This document shows positions 1 to 6,253 of a DNA stretch of 14,408 bases, in pieces. The stretch covers positions 1 to 14,408 of the forward strand of contig CAYVKY010000051.1 of assembly GCA_964452115.1 (NCBI GenBank), given 5' to 3'. Source of the stretch: CAYVKY01 sp964452115 (GTDB lineage: Bacteria; Bacteroidota; Ignavibacteria; Tepidaquicellales; Tepidaquicellaceae). Every line of letters starts with the position of its first letter. Within the stretch, counting starts at the first letter, position 1. Both the position numbers and the translations under genes were made by a program. Below the pieces are notes generated by a model. The model was not told where the DNA came from. It worked only from the letters and a program-made list of their open reading frames with translations, and did not search any database.

Positions 1-1
1 G

Positions 2-1765
2 CAGCAGCAAGATATCGGTTATAATGGCACGATTAACCTGAACGCCGGTACAGGCGATAAATACAATACGTCAATTAACCTGAATCTCAGGAAAGGCAAT
101 ATCGGATTTTTTGCAAACTACAGTTTCCGTTCAAACAGAGATAATATGAACGGTAATAGTTTCAGAGAAAATTTCCTTAGTGATTCACTGCATTACCTTC
201 TCTCAGATAATGACGGTACGCGGAAGGGCAACGGAAACTTTATTTCCACAGGTTTTGACTATGATATAAATAAATTAAATAATCTTTATTTTACCGCAAC
301 CTATGGCAATCGTTCAATGGAAAACGGTGAAACTACAAACTACAATAACTACAACATTAATTTTAAACCGTCGAATTTATTTTATAACCGCAATCAGGAA
401 AATAACGACGGTAATAATGTTGACCTGAATTTAAATTACAAACTTAAATTCACCAAGCCGAAACAGGAGTTAAATGTTTCCGCGCAGTATTCACACAACA
501 GAAGGGACGAAACTCAGATTTATACAACTCAGCAGCTTACAAATGACGGGCAGCCTGCTAATCTGACTCCCGATATGTCAAGAGATGAGTCGAATAACAA
601 ATACACTTATGTAATCACACAGGCAGATTACTATCAGCCGCTTGGTGAAGATAATAAACTCGAATTCGGATATAAAACCACTTACAGGGATATGGATCTC
701 GGGCAGACATATTCAAATTTTGATTACAATTTAAATCAATGGACGCCAGACCTTTTGAAAAACAATGAATTTTTCTATAAGGATTACGTTCACGCACTTT
801 ACGGAATAGCGGGATTCAAGTATAAAGATTTAGGAATTCAGGCAGGCGTAAGGTATGAATATACGCAGACGAAATTCCATCTGGCGAATGATACCAAAGG
901 CGAGTATTCAACAAATTACTCGGATTTCTTTCCGAGTCTGAGCATTACGCAGAAATTTTTCACAAACAATGAATTTATTTTTAATTACAGCAGAAGAATC
1001 AACCGTCCGGGACCATGGAATCTGAATCCGTTCATTGATTATTCCGACCCGCTGAACCTGCGCTCCGGAAATCCGTATGTAAAACCTGAATATATGAATG
1101 CGTATGAACTCGGATATGTGAGATATTTCAGTTCTTTCTCTTTTACAACTTCTGTGTTTTACAGAAATACGTCTGACGGAATCACTCGTTTCACTTCTAT
1201 TGATTCATCGGGTGTTTCATACAATACAGTCAGAAATATTGCAAGCAAAAAGTCATACGGAGTGGAAGCAATCCTTCAGGGAAGCCCATTTAAATGGTGG
1301 ACTGCAAATATAAACTTCAGTTACTACAGGTCGGAAGTTAACGGTAATGACGGCTTTAATGATATCACGAACAGTGCGTATAACTGGAGCATGAAAATGA
1401 TGCAGAATTTCTCATTCAAAAATTTATTTGATGTACAGATGTCATACTTCTATTCGGGAAAAATGATGATGCTTCAGGGCTCTCTTGACCCGTTCCAGTC
1501 GCTTGACATTGCAATCAAAAAGGATTTCTTCAACAAAAAATTCAGTATCTCATTCAGAGTACAGGATATTTTCAATTCGCAGAAGTTCTCCGCAACATCA
1601 ACCGGTTACGGATTTTATTCCGATTTTAACAGAAGACGTGACTCCAGAGTTGCATCGCTGACATTAACTTACCGGTTCGGAACAGATATGGAAAAACGGA
1701 ATAAAAACAAAAAGCCTGAACAGGAAAACAACAATAATAATGATGAACAGAATATGGATTATTAA
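2..1765 (+). CDS. Outer-membrane beta-barrel protein (TonB-dependent receptor-like), 5'-truncated by window edge
   Basis: The frame is open from base 2, before the first ATG at 146, so this is the C-terminal 587 residues of a longer gene that starts outside the window. The visible protein alternates short aromatic and polar beta strands throughout. It carries a segment typical of the Bacteroidota outer-membrane beta-barrel family (OMP_b-brl_3 type), with 'RRINRPGPWNLNPF', 'GNPYVKPEYMNAYELGY' and a last strand 'VASLTLTYRFG'. Known members sit in the outer membrane, usually after a carboxypeptidase-regulatory-like domain and a plug, and resemble TonB-dependent receptors; those N-terminal parts are not in view. 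After the last strand comes a charged, Asn-rich tail of about 25 residues (many N, K, E). The substrate cannot be inferred. A strong terminator follows 38 bases after the stop, so this is the last gene of its transcript. Confidence 0.88.
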   Translation, partial: QQQDIGYNGTINLNAGTGDKYNTSINLNLRKGNIGFFANYSFRSNRDNMNGNSFRENFLSDSLHYLLSDNDGTRKGNGNFISTGFDYDINKLNNLYFTATYGNRSMENGETTNYNNYNINFKPSNLFYNRNQENNDGNNVDLNLNYKLKFTKPKQELNVSAQYSHNRRDETQIYTTQQLTNDGQPANLTPDMSRDESNNKYTYVITQADYYQPLGEDNKLEFGYKTTYRDMDLGQTYSNFDYNLNQWTPDLLKNNEFFYKDYVHALYGIAGFKYKDLGIQAGVRYEYTQTKFHLANDTKGEYSTNYSDFFPSLSITQKFFTNNEFIFNYSRRINRPGPWNLNPFIDYSDPLNLRSGNPYVKPEYMNAYELGYVRYFSSFSFTTSVFYRNTSDGITRFTSIDSSGVSYNTVRNIASKKSYGVEAILQGSPFKWWTANINFSYYRSEVNGNDGFNDITNSAYNWSMKMMQNFSFKNLFDVQMSYFYSGKMMMLQGSLDPFQSLDIAIKKDFFNKKFSISFRVQDIFNSQKFSATSTGYGFYSDFNRRRDSRVASLTLTYRFGTDMEKRNKNKKPEQENNNNNDEQNMDY

Positions 1766-1803
1766 AGAGACGTAATAACCCTCAAAATTCCTCTATACAT
1801 CTC

Positions 1804-1837
1804 TGCCGAAGTAATGCATTACTTCGGCATTTTTTTT
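1804..1837 (+). terminator. Rho-independent terminator of the beta-barrel gene
   Basis: Positions 1804-1829 form a perfect 26-base palindrome whose left half is TGCCGAAGTAATG. It is followed by eight T (1830-1837). As RNA it would fold into an 11-bp stem with a four-base loop and a U tract. The U tract lies on the + side only, so it serves the upstream + gene. It touches the stop codon of the convergent minus-strand gene (1836-1838). Confidence 0.9.
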
Positions 1838-2147
1838 ATATAGTTTCAGAAAGTTTTTCCAGAATGTCCCAGGAATAGATTCCCGTATCGTGGCCGTCTT
1901 TCCATATAATGTTTATCGCATAGTTTCCTACGGGAGAGATTTTATCAATTTCATAAAAGCCCTTCGCCTTGAAAGGGGATTTGATTGGAATATATGACTC
2001 AGTGAGCACTGTTTCGCCTTTGCAGGTAGCGCAGGGGCATTCATCGCGCAGTGTAAAAATATTAATCTTTGACTTGCTGCCGTCGCTCCATGTAATATGA
2101 AGTTCGTTTTCTGTTTTCTTTATTTGTGTCGGATATTTATTCGGCAT
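1836..2147 (-). CDS. DUF971 family protein (gamma-butyrobetaine hydroxylase N-terminal-like zinc domain)
   Basis: This 103-residue protein is a single small domain. It opens with 'YPTQIKKTENELHITWSDGS', continues with 'LRDECPCATCKG' and ends with 'IIWKDGHDTGIYSWDILEKL', the layout of DUF971. Cys37, Cys39 and Cys42 (a CxCxxC motif) plus His86 match the zinc ligands of the same domain at the N-terminus of gamma-butyrobetaine hydroxylase. No oxygenase domain follows, so it is the stand-alone bacterial form, whose function is not established. I chose the ATG at 2147 because the family usually begins just before the 'KYPT' motif. An in-frame TTG at 2165 would add six residues and has no better ribosome site. 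The gene converges on the beta-barrel gene. The spacer to the T9SS stub upstream (2166-2251) shows no clear promoter. Confidence 0.85.
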   Translation of the reverse strand: MPNKYPTQIKKTENELHITWSDGSKSKINIFTLRDECPCATCKGETVLTESYIPIKSPFKAKGFYEIDKISPVGNYAINIIWKDGHDTGIYSWDILEKLSETI

Positions 2148-2160
2148 ATCATAGTTTTGA

Positions 2161-2191
2161 TTCAATCAAAAATACACTTTCAATCAAAAAT
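2161..2191. repeat. Two 13-base direct repeats upstream of the DUF971 gene
   Basis: The 13 bases TTCAATCAAAAAT occur at 2161-2173 and again at 2179-2191, an 18-base period. They lie 14-44 bases upstream of the preferred ATG at 2147 on the minus strand. Their position would suit a regulator binding site. The sequence is AT-rich, so chance repetition is possible. Confidence 0.45.
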
Positions 2192-2251
2192 TAAAAATGA
2201 AAGAAAAAATAATACTATAGAAACCGGACAAACTGCGTCACATTTTTATAT

Positions 2252-2545
2252 TTATTTTATTAAAATCATTTTTTTTGTTTCGGTGAAATTGTCCGATGTC
2301 AGTTTGTAAAAATATATCCCGCTCGAATATTTCGATGCATTCCACGCGGTTTGATATGTGCCCGGCTGCACGTGCTCATTCACAAGCACTTCGAGCTCTT
2401 TTCCTGTTAAATCATAAACTGCAATTTTCACGTTTGATGATTTCGGCACAGCAAATTTAATTGTTGTTGACGGATTAAAAGGATTGGGGTAGTTAAATAG
2501 ACAGAAAAACAGCAAAAAAATTGAATTAATATTATTTGCTTTCAT
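2252..2545 (-). CDS. Cargo-less T9SS type A sorting-domain protein (short or remnant)
   Basis: The 97-residue product has two parts. Residues 1-17 (MKANNINSIFLLFFCLF) look like a short signal peptide with one Lys and a hydrophobic core. Residues 18-97 are a complete type IX secretion C-terminal sorting domain: it starts 'NYPNPFNPSTTIKF', continues with 'VKIAVYDLTGKELEVL' and 'GTYQTAWNASKYSSGIYFY', and ends 'ETKKMILIK'. In known T9SS substrates this domain targets a secreted cargo across the outer membrane and is then cleaved off. Here no cargo lies between signal and sorting domain. It may be the remains of a larger gene after internal deletion, or a real mini-protein. The ATG at 2545 is preferred over a TTG three codons upstream. 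A 65-codon ORF (2532-2729) overlaps its start in another frame. Confidence 0.7.
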   Translation of the reverse strand: MKANNINSIFLLFFCLFNYPNPFNPSTTIKFAVPKSSNVKIAVYDLTGKELEVLVNEHVQPGTYQTAWNASKYSSGIYFYKLTSDNFTETKKMILIK

Positions 2546-2729
2546 AATATTCAATATTGAAATTTATAAAGATATTGATTGAATTTTCTGTAGAATTAAG
2601 AAAACTTGTATGGTATTTCTTATCAGTACTTTTTCCCTCGATAAATTCGTATTGAAATACTAAGTCTGTTTTGAACTTATCAATATACAACGATTCGAGT
2701 ACAACTATCTTTCGATTGCCTTCCGTCAT
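2532..2729 (-). CDS. Doubtful small ORF, 65 residues, possible gene remnant
   Basis: An ATG-started frame of 65 codons ends 14 bases inside the T9SS sorting-domain gene, on the same strand and in a different frame. The product is polar, ends 'SINIFINFNIEYYESK', and has no signal peptide or recognisable domain. There is no Shine-Dalgarno sequence upstream. Alternating hydrophobic residues near the end hint at beta strands, as in the cargo of secreted proteins. It could be a decayed cargo fragment of the neighbouring sorting-domain gene, a small real gene, or chance in AT-rich DNA. Confidence 0.3.
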   Translation of the reverse strand: MTEGNRKIVVLESLYIDKFKTDLVFQYEFIEGKSTDKKYHTSFLNSTENSINIFINFNIEYYESK

Positions 2730-2810
2730 TTTTTATTGAATCAAAATTTACCGCAATCCAAAGCTAACTAATTAATTTTTTAGAAACAATGTTTAACCAA
2801 ACATTTTCAC

Positions 2811-2879
2811 AAATGCCTTTTCCGTAATTTCGCAGGAGAATTTTATATTCTGATTTCAATTTAATTTATAAAGGCATTT
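2811..2879. repeat. 69-bp segment bounded by 10-base inverted repeats
   Basis: AAATGCCTTT at 2811-2820 is the exact reverse complement of AAAGGCATTT at 2870-2879. The right arm is the end of the 32-bp direct repeat. The downstream copy of that repeat (9533-9564) has no matching left arm, so it resembles a shortened version of this segment. It could be a small terminal-inverted-repeat element, a long-loop hairpin in the hsdM leader, or coincidence. Confidence 0.4.
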
Positions 2880-2880
2880 C
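2849..2880 (+). repeat. Left copy of 32-bp direct repeat flanking the restriction operon
   Basis: These 32 bases begin TCTGATTTCAATTTAAT and end TATAAAGGCATTTC. They are identical to 9533-9564, 6,684 bases downstream, in the same orientation. The flanking bases differ on both sides (T and C here, G and T at the other copy), so the match stops sharply. The copies bracket hsdM, hsdS and hsdR exactly and include no other gene. Confidence 0.9.
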
Positions 2881-3004
2881 CTTTCTCAGAATTAAAAAAC
2901 ATATACTTTTTCGGAAGCTTATATTAAAATGAAAAACAAATAATATATATTAAAATAATATTTTATTTTGAATTAAATATTTTGAAATTATTTACTACTT
3001 TATT

Positions 3005-3010
3005 AAGGAG
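3005..3010 (+). promoter_or_regulatory. Shine-Dalgarno-like site before hsdM
   Basis: AAGGAG lies 14 bases before the ATG at 3025. The spacing is longer than usual, but no other start codon in this frame fits better. Most other genes in the window lack such a site. Confidence 0.5.
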
Positions 3011-3024
3011 CAATCAATTTATAT

Positions 3025-5148
3025 ATGATAAATAATAATTCTAAATTAGAAAAGCGCTTATGGGATGCGGCTGACCAGCTTAGAGCAAATTCCAAATTGA
3101 CATCCACAGAATATTCGATGCCTGTTTTAGGTTTGATATTTTTACGTCATGCTTATAACCGGTATTTAATGTTTGAGTCTGAAATCATTCAATCGTTACC
3201 GATAAGAAATGGACAAAAAAGGGCTATTACAAAAGACGATTTTACAAAAAAATCCGCTTTATTTTTAAACGAGGAATCAAAATATGATTATCTTCTTAAC
3301 CTGCCGGGGGGGGCAAATATCGGACAGGCAATTATAAACGCAATGGATCTAATTGAAGCTGATTATGATTCATTAAAAGGCGTTTTACCTAAGGATTATA
3401 ATATATTTGAAGATGATTTGCTTGTTAAGATATTAAAAATATTTAATGATGATGCCCTGATATCCGCACCTGGTGATGTATTCGGGAGAATTTACGAATA
3501 TTTCTTAATGAAATTTGCTATGGCAGGTGCACAGGACAGCGGAGAATTTTTTACTCCGGTTTCATTAGTGCAGACGATTGTAAATGTAATCGAGCCGAAT
3601 CACGGAATAATATTTGACCCTGCATGCGGTTCCGGCGGGATGTTTGTTCAATCGGCACATTTTATTGAGAAGCTAAATAAAGATATTAAAAAAACTGTAA
3701 CATTCTATGGTCAGGAAAAGACGAAGACAACCATAAAACTTGCTAAAATGAATTTGGCTGTCCATGGACTTGAAGGGAAAATCGCTGAAGGAAATACTTT
3801 TTACGAAGATGTTCATGAGTTATATAATAAAAAAGATGATAAAGAAAAACCTTCTTTTGTAATGGCAAATCCTCCATTCAATGTTAATGGAGTTGATGCT
3901 GATAAGGTTAAAAATGATCCAAGATTGGCATTCTCACTTCCCGGTGTAAATAAAAAAGATGAAGTAAGTAACGGCAATTATCTTTGGATTTCATATTTCT
4001 ACAGTTATTTAAATAATAAGGGCAGAGCCGGATTCGTAATGTCATCTCAGGCATCAAGTGCCGGCGGCGGTGAAAAAGATGTCAGGCGTAAAATCATTGA
4101 AACAGGACATGTTGATATTATGATTTCGATACGTTCAAATTTCTTTTACACGAGAACAGTTCCATGTGAGCTATGGTTTTTTGATAAAGGGAAACCCGAT
4201 GAAAAGCTCGATAAAATTTTAATGATTGACGCAAGAAATATTTACAGAAGATATCAGGACAGCAGAAGAATATTTGAGTTTTCTCCGGAACAATTAAAAA
4301 ATATTACATCAATTGTGTGGCTGTATCGGGGAGAAAAAGAGAAGTATTTAACTATGATAATGGATTATTTAGAATATTTGATTTCCAACATGTATCCTGT
4401 TTCCGATAAAATTTCATATTATAATACAAGCTTGTACGCACTGAATGATAAAATTGTTTTATATTTTGAAAATAATAAGAAATCAAAAAATGGTTTGTCC
4501 GATATATTTATATCGAAATTTCAAGAATTAATGTATGGAATCAATTCATATATGCTCAATGTAAAAAAAATGATTAAACTGTTTTTGGATTATATACGTT
4601 CGTATCAAAATAAAATTCCGTCTGAAAATGCAGCACAAATAAAAATGAATAATGATTTTGATGTTATTCATGATAATATTAAGATTATTATTAAACAAAT
4701 TGAATCCACTTATAAAAATTTATCCGATATGATTACTCTTGTTGATAAAGAAGTTACTGAAGATGATAAAAAGTATTGGATAATTAAGGAAATAAATAAT
4801 CTGAAAAAAGATTTTGAAGACAAGAAACAAATCACAATCAATGAATTAAATGATTTAATTTATATACATAGAAACATTAAATGGCTTCAGGAAAAATTTC
4901 CGAATGCCGAGCTGGAAAATGTTGAAGGATTAGTGAAGCTTGTTAGCAGAAAAGAAGTTGAAGAAAATGACTGGAGTTTAACACCCGGACGATATGTCGG
5001 CATCTCGAAAGAACCCGAAGATGAAGACTTTGACTTTGCGGAAACTATGAAAGAACTTCATATCGAATTAGAAACATTAAACAAAGAGTCAATAATACTT
5101 GCAAAAAAAATAAATAATAACTTAAATAATTTTGCCTTTGATTTTTGA
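3025..5148 (+). CDS. hsdM: Type I restriction-modification system, DNA adenine methyltransferase subunit HsdM
   Basis: HsdM transfers a methyl group from S-adenosylmethionine to adenine N6 in the target chosen by HsdS, and is needed in the complex for both modification and cutting. The N-terminal HsdM helical domain starts at 'KLEKRLWDAADQLRAN'. The methyltransferase domain spans roughly residues 150-430: 'QDSGEFFTPVSLVQTIV' (170-186), the SAM-binding motif DPACGSGGM (198-206) and the catalytic NPPF (282-285). The family's C-terminal 'NDWSLTPGRYVG' motif is at 648-659. At 707 residues it is longer than the roughly 500 of classical HsdM. The excess is a helical, charged stretch between 'IVWLYRGE' (430-437) and about residue 632. 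Longer HsdM proteins of this kind occur elsewhere in the family. A run of eight G at codons 94-97 is notable. Its last 17 bases overlap hsdS. Confidence 0.95.
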   Translation: MINNNSKLEKRLWDAADQLRANSKLTSTEYSMPVLGLIFLRHAYNRYLMFESEIIQSLPIRNGQKRAITKDDFTKKSALFLNEESKYDYLLNLPGGANIGQAIINAMDLIEADYDSLKGVLPKDYNIFEDDLLVKILKIFNDDALISAPGDVFGRIYEYFLMKFAMAGAQDSGEFFTPVSLVQTIVNVIEPNHGIIFDPACGSGGMFVQSAHFIEKLNKDIKKTVTFYGQEKTKTTIKLAKMNLAVHGLEGKIAEGNTFYEDVHELYNKKDDKEKPSFVMANPPFNVNGVDADKVKNDPRLAFSLPGVNKKDEVSNGNYLWISYFYSYLNNKGRAGFVMSSQASSAGGGEKDVRRKIIETGHVDIMISIRSNFFYTRTVPCELWFFDKGKPDEKLDKILMIDARNIYRRYQDSRRIFEFSPEQLKNITSIVWLYRGEKEKYLTMIMDYLEYLISNMYPVSDKISYYNTSLYALNDKIVLYFENNKKSKNGLSDIFISKFQELMYGINSYMLNVKKMIKLFLDYIRSYQNKIPSENAAQIKMNNDFDVIHDNIKIIIKQIESTYKNLSDMITLVDKEVTEDDKKYWIIKEINNLKKDFEDKKQITINELNDLIYIHRNIKWLQEKFPNAELENVEGLVKLVSRKEVEENDWSLTPGRYVGISKEPEDEDFDFAETMKELHIELETLNKESIILAKKINNNLNNFAFDF
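3306..3313 (+). repeat. G8 homopolymer inside hsdM, candidate phase-variation tract
   Basis: Eight consecutive G encode the end of Pro94, Gly95, Gly96 and the start of Ala97. The neighbouring DNA is AT-rich and I noticed no other G or C run this long in the window. With nine G the frame would hit TGA at 3354-3356; with seven it would hit TAA at 3335-3337. Either change would leave about 105-110 residues of HsdM, without the methyltransferase domain. Confidence 0.85.
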
Positions 5149-6253
5149 ATCAAAAAAATTGAGCGATATTTCTAATATAATAATGGGTCAATCTCCATCA
5201 TCAAACTATTATAACGAAAATGCTGATGGAATACCTTTTATTCAAGGAATAACTGAATTTGGAAGGTTATATCCAAAATTTAAGATATATACGTCTAAAT
5301 TTACAAAAATCTCTGAAAAAAATGATATATTATTCACTGTTCGTGCACCAGTTGGGGAGTTAAATATAAATACAACTAAATGTTGTATAGGAAGAGGAAT
5401 AGCTGCTATTATACCTATTGAAAAAAGCAATCGATTCCTTTTTTATCTTTTAAATTTTAATAAAAATCTTTTTAAATTAAAATCTTCTGGAGCAATATAT
5501 GATTCAATAAATAAAGATAATTTAGCTAATACGGTATTAAAATATCCATCGTTAAAAGAAAATCGTGATAGTATATCAAATATTTTGATGAATTATGATG
5601 ACTTAATTGAAAACAATCAACGAAGAATTGAGTTACTTGAAAAATCTGCTGAGTTAATTTATAAAGAATGGTTTGTAAATTTAAGATTTCCGGGATATGA
5701 GAAAACTAAAATTGTAAATGGAATTCCAAATGGGTGGGAGAAAAAAAAGATAGGAGAATTATTAAAAAAGATTAACAGAAAGAAAAAAATTCCAAAAGAT
5801 GATTATTTGGATTCAGGAAATATCCCATGTATAGATCAATCTACAAATTTTATTGGTGGATTTACAAATGATAAGGATGCTTTACATATGGAACCACTCC
5901 CAATTATTATTTTTGGAGATCATACAAGAATATTAAAATATATTGATTTTCCATTTGCAAGTGGAGCGGATGGGACACAACTGATTTATCCTAAAGGTGA
6001 AAATATCAGTGTTGAATATCTTTATTTATCTTTAATAAATGTGAATTTATCGAATTATTATTATGCAAGACATTTTAAATTTTTAAAAGAATGTGAAATA
6101 TTAATTTCGAGTTCAGAATTGATTATTAAATTCACGAACATAATAAAGCCTATTTTTAATCAAATAATAAATTTAAAGAGACAAATAATCTTATTGTCTA
6201 AAGCACGCGATTTACTTATACCTAAATTAATAAACGGAGAAATTGAAGTATGA
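5132..6253 (+). CDS. hsdS: Type I restriction-modification system, specificity subunit HsdS
   Basis: HsdS recognises the two halves of a split DNA target and holds HsdM and HsdR together. The 373 residues contain two target-recognition domains. The first runs from about residue 6 ('ESKKLSDISNIIMGQSPSSN') to 150. A conserved helical spacer follows, with 'DLIENNQRRIELLEKS' (157-172) and 'YKEWFVNLRFPGYE' (177-190). The second domain starts at 'GWEKKKIGEL' (201), and the C-terminal helix ends 'KARDLLIPKLINGEIEV'. I chose the TTG at 5132 because the next ATG (5183) would cut into the conserved start of the first domain. The gene overlaps hsdM by 17 bases and hsdR by 4, which suggests translational coupling. 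No Shine-Dalgarno is visible. It is among the most AT-rich genes in the window. The recognised sequence cannot be predicted by eye. Confidence 0.93.
   Translation: MPLIFESKKLSDISNIIMGQSPSSNYYNENADGIPFIQGITEFGRLYPKFKIYTSKFTKISEKNDILFTVRAPVGELNINTTKCCIGRGIAAIIPIEKSNRFLFYLLNFNKNLFKLKSSGAIYDSINKDNLANTVLKYPSLKENRDSISNILMNYDDLIENNQRRIELLEKSAELIYKEWFVNLRFPGYEKTKIVNGIPNGWEKKKIGELLKKINRKKKIPKDDYLDSGNIPCIDQSTNFIGGFTNDKDALHMEPLPIIIFGDHTRILKYIDFPFASGADGTQLIYPKGENISVEYLYLSLINVNLSNYYYARHFKFLKECEILISSSELIIKFTNIIKPIFNQIINLKRQIILLSKARDLLIPKLINGEIEV

Larger units (their letters stand above)
2730..3024. other. AT-rich intergenic region upstream of hsdM
   Basis: These 295 bases separate the minus-strand genes from hsdM and must hold the hsdM promoter. 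They contain the left 32-bp repeat (2849-2880), an inverted-repeat pair (2811-2820 with 2870-2879) and a Shine-Dalgarno-like AAGGAG at 3005-3010. The stretch from about 2890 to 3000 is almost only A and T, so many promoter-like hexamers fit and none can be chosen with confidence. I see no coding frame or RNA gene here. Confidence 0.6.

Noticed and set aside
2097..2309. Plus-strand open frame of 70 codons across the DUF971 start and T9SS gene end
   Set aside because: It overlaps two better-supported minus-strand genes, and its hydrophobic residues come from AT-rich spacer DNA.
2890..3000. Specific -10/-35 or Bacteroidota-type promoter boxes upstream of hsdM
   Set aside because: The stretch is almost pure A and T, so many near-matches occur and no pair is distinctly better than the rest.
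5103..5110. A8 run near the end of hsdM as a second phase-variation tract
   Set aside because: A runs of this size recur in this AT-rich DNA (another at 8960-8967), and a shift so near the C-terminus would have little effect on HsdM.
5183..6253. ATG at 5183 as the hsdS start
   Set aside because: It would remove the conserved 'KKLSDISNII' beginning of the first recognition domain, so the TTG at 5132 is preferred.
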